DNA from: Thioalkalivibrio sp. AKL19
GTDB lineage: Bacteria; Pseudomonadota; Gammaproteobacteria; Ectothiorhodospirales; Ectothiorhodospiraceae
Direction of reading: 5' to 3'
Length of the DNA: 64,000 bases
Assembly (NCBI RefSeq): GCF_000420165.1
Contig: NZ_ATUK01000018.1
Coordinates: 51,290 to 115,289, forward strand
Shown here piece after piece: positions 45,978 to 57,246 of this stretch. Every line of letters starts with the position of its first letter. Within the stretch, counting starts at the first letter, position 1. The notes beneath the pieces were generated by a model. That model saw nothing but the letters and a program-made list of their open reading frames with translations. It did no database searches and was not told the DNA's origin. The translations under genes and the position numbers were made by a program.

Positions 45978-46315
45978 TCACCACGAAGCACATGAAGGCA
46001 CGAAGAAGGTCAAAGGCGATTCACAGGAAGGCTTGAAGGCTGGAAGGCGGTTGATGGGCTGGAGGGTCCGGGGGCGCCGCAGGGTTTCGGTGCGCCGGTC
46101 TGCCTGCAGGAAAAAGGTTGACAATGAATGCGGGGCAGCGCGCCGCTGGCGGTTCAACGCCTGAACCCTCTTATCTTCGCGTGGCCTTGCCATGGAAGGC
46201 CTGAATCCGAGCTCGGCGATCCCGGAAGAATCGACGCGGCAATCGTTATCCCTTCCAGCGTCCTTCCCTGCTTCCTGTAACCGGCTTTTGAATTCCTCCG
46301 TGCCCTCTGTGGTGA
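45978..46315. repeat. Family-C long palindromic repeat, copy 2
   Basis: The left end TCACCACGAAGCACATGAAG and right end with reverse complement TCACCACAGAGGGCACGGAG form imperfect inverted arms around a longer centre (338 nt overall). ACAGGAAG and TTGAAGGCTGGAAGG motifs occur as in copy 1 at 18.8 kb. It fills the gap between DUF1631 and cysZ. No gene in 45938-46323. Confidence 0.65.
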
Positions 46316-46323
46316 AAAATGAT

Positions 46324-47082
46324 CTAAGCGGTGCCCCGGGGTTCGGGAGTGGGTGAATCCTGGGGCAGGCGCACGCGCAGGTGGGTTGCGCCGATGACCG
46401 CGGCCGGTACCAGCAGCAGGTTCAGCACCGGCACCATGGCCAGCAGCGTGGTCCCGGCCCCGAAGCTCAGCGTCTCCAGCCGGTGGGCGCGCAGGGTCCG
46501 GCGTACCTCGGCGAACCCCAGGCCGTCGTTGGCCAACGGTGCTTCCATGAACTCCACGGCCAGCACCCAGCTGCCGAATACGAACCAGGCCAGTCCGGCC
46601 AGCAGGTTCAGCCCGGGAATCACCGTGATCAGCAGTACGGGGATGAACAGCAGCGCGTAGTAGCCGGTCTTGCGCAGTGCGGTCACGGTTGCGTGGCCCA
46701 TCTCGCCAAGGAACGAGCGTGCCGGCTGGCGCGGTTCGTGGCCCAGCCCCTGCGCGGTGCGGTAGGCCAGGGGCCCGGAGAACGGACTGGCGATGATCGC
46801 GGCCAGCGCGACGGCGGAAACCCCGAACGCCACCAGCAGCGCCAGGGCGAACAGGGGCCACAGCAGCCAGGCGAGCCAGTCCCACCCGCCGGGCAGCCAG
46901 GTGGCCAGCAGGGATTCGAAGCCAATCCCGGCGGCCGTTGCCAGTCCGAGGACCACCACGATGTTGATCACCAGCGGGCCGATCACCAGGCCGCGCAGGC
47001 CCGGTTCGAAGACCCGCGACAGGCCCCGGAACGGCGCGAGGAACGCGAACAGCGGCGTGAGGCGAAGCGGACCGCGCGCCAA
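46324..47082 (-). CDS. cysZ: CysZ-family sulfate permease
   Basis: A 252-residue inner-membrane protein of the CysZ/EI24 family that conducts sulfate for cysteine synthesis. It starts at a TTG 8 nt after the DUF3185 gene, with GAGGG in front. Four or more hydrophobic segments and family blocks are seen: ALAAIIASPFSGPLAYRTA, YYALLFIPVLLITVIPGLNL, FGSWVLAVEFMEAPLANDGL. Co-transcribed with the small DUF3185 gene. Confidence 0.9.
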   Translation of the reverse strand: MARGPLRLTPLFAFLAPFRGLSRVFEPGLRGLVIGPLVINIVVVLGLATAAGIGFESLLATWLPGGWDWLAWLLWPLFALALLVAFGVSAVALAAIIASPFSGPLAYRTAQGLGHEPRQPARSFLGEMGHATVTALRKTGYYALLFIPVLLITVIPGLNLLAGLAWFVFGSWVLAVEFMEAPLANDGLGFAEVRRTLRAHRLETLSFGAGTTLLAMVPVLNLLLVPAAVIGATHLRVRLPQDSPTPEPRGTA

Positions 47083-47090
47083 GGATGCCC

Positions 47091-47300
47091 TCAGCGGCGC
47101 ACCCCGAAGATCGTCAGCACCAGCCCAACCACGGCCATGACACCCCCCGCGATCAGATACCAGCGAGTCTCTTCCGTATAGCGCCCCATGAACTCCCGAT
47201 GCAGTTCCTCGCCCAGGCTTTCGGTGGCGTTGTAGCCCATTACCAGCAGGATGATGCCGCCTGCCAGCAGGGCAATCCCGAGAATCCGCGTCCAGTGCAT
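47091..47300 (-). CDS. DUF3185 family small membrane protein
   Basis: A 69-residue protein (MHWTRILGIALLAGGIILLV to VGLVLTIFGVRR) with two membrane helices and a connecting loop ESLGEELHREFMGRYTEETR, typical of DUF3185. AAAGGGAC precedes the ATG at 47300. Function unknown. It precedes cysZ by 8 nt on the same strand. Confidence 0.85.
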   Translation of the reverse strand: MHWTRILGIALLAGGIILLVMGYNATESLGEELHREFMGRYTEETRWYLIAGGVMAVVGLVLTIFGVRR

Positions 47301-47374
47301 GTCATGTCCCTTTATAGTGGGCCTGTTCCGAATGTAGCACCGATCACCGTTTCCGGCCCCGCAGCCGGACATGC

Positions 47375-47524
47375 TGTAGGAGCCGCCTTGGCGGCGAAGC
47401 CCCTGCCCGCGTCCGGTTCTGGAAAACCGGATATCCGTGCTTCAGGAACCGGTTCGCCGAACTCATCCCATTCGGGGCCGTCTCCGGCTTTGGCAGGGGC
47501 TTCGCCGCCAAGGCGGCTCCTACA
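47375..47524. repeat. REP element 1 (perfect 33-bp inverted arms)
   Basis: Arms at 47375-47407 and 47492-47524 are perfect reverse complements (TGTAGGAGCCGCCTTGGCGG at the outer end, then CGAAGCCCCTGCC). Each arm itself contains a short hairpin CCGCCTTGGCGG and begins with the GTAG tetranucleotide typical of REP heads. It lies between the DUF3185 and FGGY genes. Confidence 0.9.
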
Positions 47525-47549
47525 TGGGCCTTGTCGGCACAGGGGATGG

Positions 47550-48845
47550 TCAGTCCGCGGGGCCCGGCTCCAGGCCTACGCCGATCCGCGCGAGCCGGGC
47601 GGCGCCCTGGGCGGCGTCGTCGTCCTCGGCCAGGGTTACGGGCAGCCCCAGGATACGGCTGCGGATGCGGGTCCAGACGGCGTTCCGGGCGCCAGCCCCA
47701 AGGGACACCACGCAGTCGATGCGCGGGGCGCCCAGCTCGGTCAGGCGCTGATAGCCGTCGCGTTCCACCCGCGCAATGCCTTCGAACAGCCCCTGCAGGA
47801 AAAGCGCGTCGTCTTCCGGCCGGGGGCTGAGCCGGGGTTTCAACTCGGGGTCATTGACCGGGAAGCGCTCGCCGGGCCGGGGCAGGGGGAGGTAGTCGAG
47901 GCCGCTGTCGGTCTCCGGGTCGATCGCGGCGCTCAGGCGCTCCAGTGTCCGATCGTCGAAGTGCTGGCGCAGCACCGCGCCCCCGCTGTTGGAGGCCCCG
48001 CCGACCAGCCAGCGCCCCAGCAGCCGGTGGCTATAGATCCCGAGTTCCGGGGCGTAGATCGGTTCCGGCGCGAGCTGCTTGATCACCAGCGTCGAGCCGA
48101 GGCTGGTCACGCCGGTGGTGTCGTCGCCCACACCGGAGGCGAGGAACCCGGCGATGCTGTCGGTGGTGCCGGCGACCACCCGGCAGGCCGGGTTCAGGTG
48201 CAACGACTCCGCCGTGCCGGGGTCCAGTGGCCCCAGCACGGTCCCGGCCGGGACGACCTCCGGCAGCAGTTCGGCATCGGTGCCCAGGGTCTCCTGCAGC
48301 CAGTTCGGCCAGCCGCCCCACAGCGCGTCGTAGCCGAGCTTGAGGGCGTTGTTCTCGTCCATGCGGTCAAAGCGCGCGCGCAGGCGCCCGGCAATCCAGT
48401 CGGCCTGGTGCAGGACGCGACGCACGCCGGAGAGCCCCTCGTGGCGTCGCAGCCACAGCAGCTTGGCCGCCGACGAGCTGGGGCTGTGCACGGCGGACTC
48501 GGCCGGCGCGACCCCGGCCAGCACCGACAGCATGTCGGTGGCCCGGGCATCGTTGTACATCAGGGCGGGGTGGGTCGGGCGTCCGTCGGCATCCAGGCGC
48601 AGCAGGGTGGCGGAGGTGCCATCCACCGCGATGGCGGCGGGTTCGCCGTCGAGATGCGTGGCGGCCTCGCGCAGCAGCTCGCGCACGATGGACCACCAGA
48701 GTGCCGGGTTCTGCTCTGCCCACTGTTCGTCACCACCCACCGAGGCCGGCAGCGTCCGCTGCGCGGCGTGGATGCGCACGCCTTCGGGGTTCAGCAGCAC
48801 CAGGCGGATGCCCGAGGTGCCGAGATCGATGCCGATGGCGTGCAT
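47550..48845 (-). CDS. FGGY-family pentulose kinase (D-ribulokinase/xylulokinase-like)
   Basis: A 431-residue sugar kinase, shorter than classical xylulokinases (about 490). It opens MHAIGIDLGTSGIRLVLLNP, with the ATP/phosphate motifs AIAVDGTSATLLRLD, AGTTDSIAGFLASG and SLGAGARNAVWTRIRS. The size and motifs resemble the cyanobacterial/plant XK-1/SePSK group, which prefers D-ribulose, so D-ribulose phosphorylation is a reasonable inference. It starts 19 nt after queF and is probably co-transcribed. Confidence 0.88.
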   Translation of the reverse strand: MHAIGIDLGTSGIRLVLLNPEGVRIHAAQRTLPASVGGDEQWAEQNPALWWSIVRELLREAATHLDGEPAAIAVDGTSATLLRLDADGRPTHPALMYNDARATDMLSVLAGVAPAESAVHSPSSSAAKLLWLRRHEGLSGVRRVLHQADWIAGRLRARFDRMDENNALKLGYDALWGGWPNWLQETLGTDAELLPEVVPAGTVLGPLDPGTAESLHLNPACRVVAGTTDSIAGFLASGVGDDTTGVTSLGSTLVIKQLAPEPIYAPELGIYSHRLLGRWLVGGASNSGGAVLRQHFDDRTLERLSAAIDPETDSGLDYLPLPRPGERFPVNDPELKPRLSPRPEDDALFLQGLFEGIARVERDGYQRLTELGAPRIDCVVSLGAGARNAVWTRIRSRILGLPVTLAEDDDAAQGAARLARIGVGLEPGPAD

Positions 48846-48864
48846 CTTCAGTGTTTCCCCGGGC

Positions 48865-49287
48865 TCAACCGTTCATGTCCAGCGGGCTGCGCGTCGGCGC
48901 TGGCAGATGCACCGGCTCCGGGGGCGTCCAGCCGGGCTTGCGGTGTTCCGCAACCACCGTGGTGTAGACGCCGCCACGCACGTTGAAGTACGAGGTCAGG
49001 CGCATGTAGCGCGGGTCGGTCGCCGCGACCAGGTCGGCCAGGATGCGGTTGGTGACCGCCTCGTGGAAGGCGCCCTCGTCGCGGTAGGACCACATGTAGT
49101 TCTTCAGCGATTTGAGTTCCACGCACTTGCCGTCGGCAACATACTGGATATGAATCTCGGCAAAGTCCGGCTGCCCGGTGGCCGGGCACAGGCAGGTGAA
49201 CTCCGGGACGCGGATGTAGATCGCGAAATCGTTCTCCGGCGCCGGGTTGTCGAAGGTCTCCAGGGTCTTGCTCGGCTGGCTGGGCAT
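48865..49287 (-). CDS. queF: NADPH-dependent 7-cyano-7-deazaguanine (preQ0) reductase
   Basis: A 140-residue type I QueF converting preQ0 to preQ1 for queuosine synthesis. Catalytic Cys34 is in [14 protein letters not shown] with Asp41. The family motif [10 protein letters not shown] is at 57-66 and the His75/Glu76 pair is in GAFHEAVTN. Length corresponds to the unimodular form. Upstream intergenic DNA carries a REP element. Confidence 0.95.
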   Translation of the reverse strand: MPSQPSKTLETFDNPAPENDFAIYIRVPEFTCLCPATGQPDFAEIHIQYVADGKCVELKSLKNYMWSYRDEGAFHEAVTNRILADLVAATDPRYMRLTSYFNVRGGVYTTVVAEHRKPGWTPPEPVHLPAPTRSPLDMNG

Positions 49288-49336
49288 CTACGTCTCTCGT
49301 TATTGAATGAATGGTCCCGCGCCTGACTGTGCCACC

Positions 49337-49414
49337 GCAGGAGCCTGCTTGCAGGCGAAGCCCCTGCCCGCGCCGGATTTTGGCAGGGGCTTCGCCTGCG
49401 AGCAGGCTCCCACA
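49337..49414. repeat. REP element 2
   Basis: Inverted arms GCAGGAGCCTGCTTGCAGGC...CCCCTGCC and GGCAGGGG...CAGGCTCCCACA, with one or two mismatches, lie between queF and smc. The stem tip is CCTGCTTGCAGG rather than the CCGCC type, showing sub-families. Confidence 0.85.
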
Positions 49415-49519
49415 GGGGATCAAGGCAGGGGCGAACAGGTTTTCGGGCTGTGGTCACGGTACGGGTCTAACCGTGTACCATTCTACCTCCGACTGTCCTG
49501 ACCGCGGATTACGCCGAAC

Positions 49520-52500
49520 GTGCGACTCGCCCGAATCAAGCTGGCCGGCTTCAAGTCGTTCGTGGACCCGACCACACTCGTCCTCCCCGGCAATCGGGTG
49601 GGCGTGGTCGGGCCCAACGGCTGTGGCAAGTCCAATACCATCGACGCCGTGCGCTGGGTCATGGGCGAGTCCTCGGCCAAGCACCTGCGCGGGGACTCCA
49701 GCGAGGACGTCATCTTCAACGGCTCGTCCAGCCGCAAGCCCGTGGGGCAGGCCTCCATCGAGCTGGTGTTCGACAACTCCGACGGCCGCCTGGGCGGCGA
49801 GTACAGCGGCTACGGCGAGATCGCGGTCAAGCGCGCGCTGACCCGCGACGGCCAGTCCAAGTACTTCCTCAACGGCCAGCGCGCGCGCAAGCGCGACGTG
49901 GTCGACCTGTTCCTCGGCACCGGCCTGGGCCCGCGCAGCTACGCCATCATCGAACAGGGCATGATCGCGCGGCTGATCGAGGCGCGCCCCGAGGAGCTGC
50001 GCGTCTACCTGGAGGAGGCCGCCGGGATCTCCAAGTACAAGGAGCGCCGCCGCGAGACCGAGAACCGCGTGCGCCATACCCGCGAGAACCTGGAACGCCT
50101 GGACGACGTGCGCGACGAGGTGTCCAAGCAAGCCGAGCGCCTCAACCGCCAAGCCGCCACTGCCGAGCGCTACCAGGCACTGGCCGCCGAGCGCCGGCGC
50201 AAGCGCGCCGAGGCCATCCTGCTGCGCCTGCAGGCCCAGGAACGGGAGATGGAGGCCAGCCGTACCCGCCTGAACGACGCCGAGACCGCCCTGGCCGCTG
50301 CCCAGGCCGAGGCGCAAAAGGCGCAGACCAGCACCGAGCAGGCCCGCCAGGAGCGCGTCGAGCTGGAGGCCGCCACCACCCAGGCGCAGAGCGCCTACTA
50401 TGATCGCGCTGCCGAGGTCTCGCGCCTGGAGCAGTCCATCCGCCACGCCGAGGACGAACTGGCGCGCGAACAGGCCGAGCTGCGCCAGCTGGACAGCCGC
50501 ATCGAGGCCGCGGCCGGCGAGCATCAGGCGGTCGAGGCTCGCATCGCCCAGGCCGAGCAGGAGAGCGCGCAACGCCAGGAAGCGGCCGCGACCGCGGAGG
50601 CGGAGCGGGAACGCCTGGAGGCCGCCGCCGAGGGCGCCGAGACCGAGTATCAGACCGCGCGCGAGGCGCTCACCGAATGGGAGCGCTCACTGGCCGAGCC
50701 GCGCCAGAACGCCCAGCTCGCCCGCTCGCGTATGGACAGCGCCGAGCACCTGCTCAAGCGCGTCGCCCAGCGCCAGGAACGCCTTGAGGCCGAGCGCGCG
50801 GCCCTGCCACAGACCCACCCGGGCACCGAGGCGGATCGCCTGGATTCCGAACTGACCGGCCTGCGCGAGCGGCTGCAGGAACTGCAGGGCGAACGCGAGC
50901 AGCAACAGGCGGCGCTGGCCGATCTCGAACAGGCCCAGCGCGAGGAGCAGGACACCCTGCATGCCACCGAACGCGAGGCGCGCGAGGTCGCCGGGCGCCT
51001 GGCGGGGCTGGAGCACTTCGCCGGCGAGGACGACCCGCAGGAGACCCGCGCCCGCCGCGAGGCCTGGGCGCGCGAGCACGGGCTGGACCTGTCGCGCCCG
51101 CTGGTGCAGCAACTGGAGGTGGCCGAGGGCTGGGATACCGCGGTGGAGATGGTGCTGGGTGCCTGGCTGGAGGCCGCCGTTACGGAGCGGCCGGAGGCGG
51201 CGCCGGACCTGCCCGACACGATGCTGCGTCTGGTCGGGACGGACGTGCCGCAGGCGGCGCAGGCCCCGGCCGGCCGCCTGGCCGCCCGCGTCCAGGGTTC
51301 GCCGGTGGTCACCGCCTGGCTGGCGGCGGTGCATTGCGCGGAGGACCTTGATGCCGCGCGGGCGCAGGTGGCCACGCTCGGCCCCGGCGAGAGCGTGATC
51401 ACGCCCGATGGCACCTGGCTGGGGCCGGGCTGGGTCGCCCATCGCACCCTGGAGGGCGGGGCCAGCGGCGCGGTGGCCCGGGTGCGCCTGGCGCGCGAGC
51501 TGCAGGAACGCCAGGAGGAACTGGCCACGCAGGTGAACCGCCTGCAGGCCGCGCTGGAAGAACGCAAAGAGACCATCGCGGCCACCCGCGCCCGGCGCGA
51601 GGCGCTGGACGGGCAGATCCGCGAGCAGCAGGCGCAGATCGACGACCGCGAGCGTCGCGTGCAGCGCCTGCGCGACCAGGCGCGGCAGCTGGAACAGCAG
51701 CAGGAACGCATCGACCGCGAGGCGGGCGAGCTCGACGAGGAGGCCGCGCGGGCCCGCGAGCAGTTCGCCACGGCCGAGGCCGAGCGCAACGAGGCGCTGG
51801 CGCGCATCGAGACCCTGGAGGCCGACCGCGCCGCCCTGGAAGCCCGGGTCGTTGCCGCCCGCAATGCGCAGTCCGAGGCCCGCGACGCGGTGCGCGCGGC
51901 GCGCGACGCAGCCAACCAGGCGCGCATGGCCGAGCAGGAGGCGCGCCATCGCCTGGAGCGCGAACAGAACGAGCGGGGGCGCCTGGAACGCCAGCGCGAG
52001 GAGGATGCCCAGCGCCGCGAACGCCTGGCGCAGGGGCTGGGCGAACGCCAGGGCCCGCTGGAGCAGTGGCGGGCGGACTTGCAGAGCGCGGCGGAGCAGC
52101 GCCAGGAGGCCGAGGCACGGTTAACCCAGGCGCGTGCCGACCTGGAGGCCTGCGACGCCCGACTGCGCGAACTGGCCGGCACCAGCACCGAGCTGGGCAA
52201 CCGCGTCGAGGCGCAGCGCTCCACCTGCGAGGAGCTGCGCCTGGACCTGCGCGAACGCTCGGTGCAGATCGAACAGCTCAAGACCCAGTTCCAGGAATCC
52301 GGCTTCGCCGCCGAGGCCCTGGCGCCCGAGCTACCGGAGGACGCGACCGTCCCGGCCTGGGAACAGGCGATCGGTGAACTGGATCGCAAGATCGAGAAGC
52401 TCGGGCCGATCAACCTGGCGGCGATCGACGAGGCGCGCAGCCTGGAGGAGCGTTCGCGCTACCTGGAGGAGCAGCACGCCGACCTGATCGAGGCGCTGGA

Positions 52501-53014
52501 GACCCTGGAGGCGGCGATGCACCGCATCGATCGCGAGACCCGGGCCCTGTTCAAGCAGACCTTCGACCAGGTTAATGCCGGGCTCGGGCACAAGTTCCAG
52601 CGCCTGTTCGGGGGCGGCGAGGCGCGCCTGGAGATGACCGGCGATGACCTCCTGGATACCGGCGTCACCATCATGGCGCGCCCGCCGGGCAAGCGGCTGT
52701 CGACCATCCACCTGATGTCCGGCGGCGAGAAGGCGCTCACCGCCTCGGCCCTGGTGTTCGCGATCTTCGAGCTGAATCCGGCGCCCTTCTGCATGCTGGA
52801 CGAGGTGGATGCCCCACTGGACGAGGCCAACGTCGGCCGCTTCTGTGACCTGCTGCGCGAGATGTCGGAGCAGATCCAGTTCATCTTCATTACTCACAAC
52901 AAGGCAACGATGGCCATGGCGGAACAGCTGATCGGCGTTACCATGCACGAGCCGGGCGTGTCGCGCCTGGTTAGCGTGGATATCGACGAGGCTGTGGAAC
53001 TGGCCGAGGCCTGA
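49520..53014 (+). CDS. smc: Chromosome segregation ATPase SMC
   Basis: A 1164-residue structural-maintenance-of-chromosomes protein. It starts at GTG 49520. Walker A is GPNGCGKSNTIDAVRW at about 31-46. Long coiled coils (about 165-490 and 660-1000) flank a hinge at about 500-640. The C-terminal head has the signature LMSGGEKALTASALVF and Walker B PFCMLDEVDAPLD. It condenses and segregates DNA, usually with ScpA/ScpB encoded elsewhere. First gene of smc-zipA-ligA. Confidence 0.97.
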   Translation: MRLARIKLAGFKSFVDPTTLVLPGNRVGVVGPNGCGKSNTIDAVRWVMGESSAKHLRGDSSEDVIFNGSSSRKPVGQASIELVFDNSDGRLGGEYSGYGEIAVKRALTRDGQSKYFLNGQRARKRDVVDLFLGTGLGPRSYAIIEQGMIARLIEARPEELRVYLEEAAGISKYKERRRETENRVRHTRENLERLDDVRDEVSKQAERLNRQAATAERYQALAAERRRKRAEAILLRLQAQEREMEASRTRLNDAETALAAAQAEAQKAQTSTEQARQERVELEAATTQAQSAYYDRAAEVSRLEQSIRHAEDELAREQAELRQLDSRIEAAAGEHQAVEARIAQAEQESAQRQEAAATAEAERERLEAAAEGAETEYQTAREALTEWERSLAEPRQNAQLARSRMDSAEHLLKRVAQRQERLEAERAALPQTHPGTEADRLDSELTGLRERLQELQGEREQQQAALADLEQAQREEQDTLHATEREAREVAGRLAGLEHFAGEDDPQETRARREAWAREHGLDLSRPLVQQLEVAEGWDTAVEMVLGAWLEAAVTERPEAAPDLPDTMLRLVGTDVPQAAQAPAGRLAARVQGSPVVTAWLAAVHCAEDLDAARAQVATLGPGESVITPDGTWLGPGWVAHRTLEGGASGAVARVRLARELQERQEELATQVNRLQAALEERKETIAATRARREALDGQIREQQAQIDDRERRVQRLRDQARQLEQQQERIDREAGELDEEAARAREQFATAEAERNEALARIETLEADRAALEARVVAARNAQSEARDAVRAARDAANQARMAEQEARHRLEREQNERGRLERQREEDAQRRERLAQGLGERQGPLEQWRADLQSAAEQRQEAEARLTQARADLEACDARLRELAGTSTELGNRVEAQRSTCEELRLDLRERSVQIEQLKTQFQESGFAAEALAPELPEDATVPAWEQAIGELDRKIEKLGPINLAAIDEARSLEERSRYLEEQHADLIEALETLEAAMHRIDRETRALFKQTFDQVNAGLGHKFQRLFGGGEARLEMTGDDLLDTGVTIMARPPGKRLSTIHLMSGGEKALTASALVFAIFELNPAPFCMLDEVDAPLDEANVGRFCDLLREMSEQIQFIFITHNKATMAMAEQLIGVTMHEPGVSRLVSVDIDEAVELAEA

Positions 53015-53044
53015 CCGTCGGTACCGGGATCAACGAGGTTTTTT

Positions 53045-56358
<3,314 letters not shown>

Positions 56359-56384
56359 GGCAATTTGGGCTGTCGCAATTTCAC

Positions 56385-56467
56385 TGTGGGAGCGGGCCTT
56401 GCCCGCGAAGCGCCTGCCGGTGTTGGGCTTGGGCGGGAGGCATTCGCGGGCAAGGCCCGCTCCCACA
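56385..56467. repeat. REP element 3 (upstream of RAYT gene)
   Basis: Arms TGTGGGAGCGGGCCTTGCCC...CGAAGCG and CATTCGCGGGCAAGGCCC...TCCCACA face each other 48 nt before the RAYT start. Head tetranucleotide is GTGG. Confidence 0.88.
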
Positions 56468-56514
56468 AAGCTCGTTCCTGCAAGTAAGTGCTTCGACAAG
56501 TCAAGGAGGTTGGA

Positions 56515-56970
56515 ATGCCACGGAAGGCACGAACGCACCGTCTGCGCCTCGGCCGTTTCAGCGAGCCGGGGCGGGTCTATCTGATCACCGCGGTCTGTGC
56601 TGATCGGCAAGCCTGGTTTTCGCAATTCGACCAGGGTCGCTGCGTCGTTCATGCGTTGCGCGATCTGGAAGGCGCGGCGTCGACGTTCTGTTTCGTGGTC
56701 ATGCCTGACCATGTGCACTGGCTGATGCAGTTGGAAGGGGGTGACCTCTCCAGTACCGTGCAAAAGCTCAAGAGTCTCACTACCCGCCGGATTGGGCGAC
56801 TGCGGAGGTGCACGTGTCGAGTGTGGCAGAGCGGCTTCCATGACCGCGCGTTGCGCCGGGAAGAGGATCTCCAGGCGGTCGCCCGCTATGTGGTGGCGAA
56901 CCCGCTGCGGGCAGGGCTGGTCGGCAATCTCGGTGATTACCCCCTGTGGGATGCGGTCTGGCTGGAGTAA
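56515..56970 (+). CDS. REP-associated tyrosine transposase (RAYT)
   Basis: A 151-residue Y1 HuH transposase related to IS200/IS605 TnpA. The ATG at 56515 has a perfect AAGGAGGT. HuH motif: MPDHVHWLM. Catalytic Tyr in ARYVVANPLRAGLV near residue 127. N-terminus RKARTHRLRLGRFSEPGRVY is typical. RAYTs bind and nick REP hairpins and are thought to have spread them as a domesticated single-copy gene. It is flanked on both sides by REP elements (56385-56467 and 56988-57077), the classic arrangement. Confidence 0.93.
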   Translation: MPRKARTHRLRLGRFSEPGRVYLITAVCADRQAWFSQFDQGRCVVHALRDLEGAASTFCFVVMPDHVHWLMQLEGGDLSSTVQKLKSLTTRRIGRLRRCTCRVWQSGFHDRALRREEDLQAVARYVVANPLRAGLVGNLGDYPLWDAVWLE

Positions 56971-56987
56971 GGGGCTGGATGGAGTTT

Positions 56988-57077
56988 GGCGGGGGCTTCG
57001 CGGCCAGGGCCGCTCCCACAGTAAACCAAGCCGGGGGTACCCTTGTGGGAGCGGGACTGCCCGCGAACGCCCCTGCC
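56988..57077. repeat. REP element 4 (downstream of RAYT gene)
   Basis: Two REPs in tail-outward orientation (GGCGGGGGCTTCGCGG...CTCCCACA at 56988-57020 and TGTGGGAGCGGGACTGCCCG...CCCCTGCC at 57044-57077), 18 nt after the RAYT stop. The heads face each other across a 23-nt spacer, opposite to elements 1 to 3. Confidence 0.85.
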
Positions 57078-57178
57078 AGCATGGAACCGATCACAACCCC
57101 TTCAGCGATGAGTGCATTTTCATCACGGCTTGCTTATGCTCCGCACGCCGCGATGGAGAGCGGCGGTGAGCGGGTGCG

Positions 57179-57196
57179 TACACTTGCTGTAGTGTA
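57179..57196. promoter_or_regulatory. Inverted repeat TACACT-N6-AGTGTA ahead of the polysaccharide dehydratase gene
   Basis: Perfect six-base arms overlap a GTGTAAT sequence that could serve as -10, about 50 nt before the start. A candidate operator. Confidence 0.35.
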
Positions 57197-57246
57197 ATCC
57201 GGGTAGTTTTTGTGGACGGGAGAGTCGGGCGAGACATGCCGGGACG

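Noticed and set aside
47085..48986. 633-codon plus-strand frame
   Set aside because: Antisense to the FGGY kinase, which has full family motifs.
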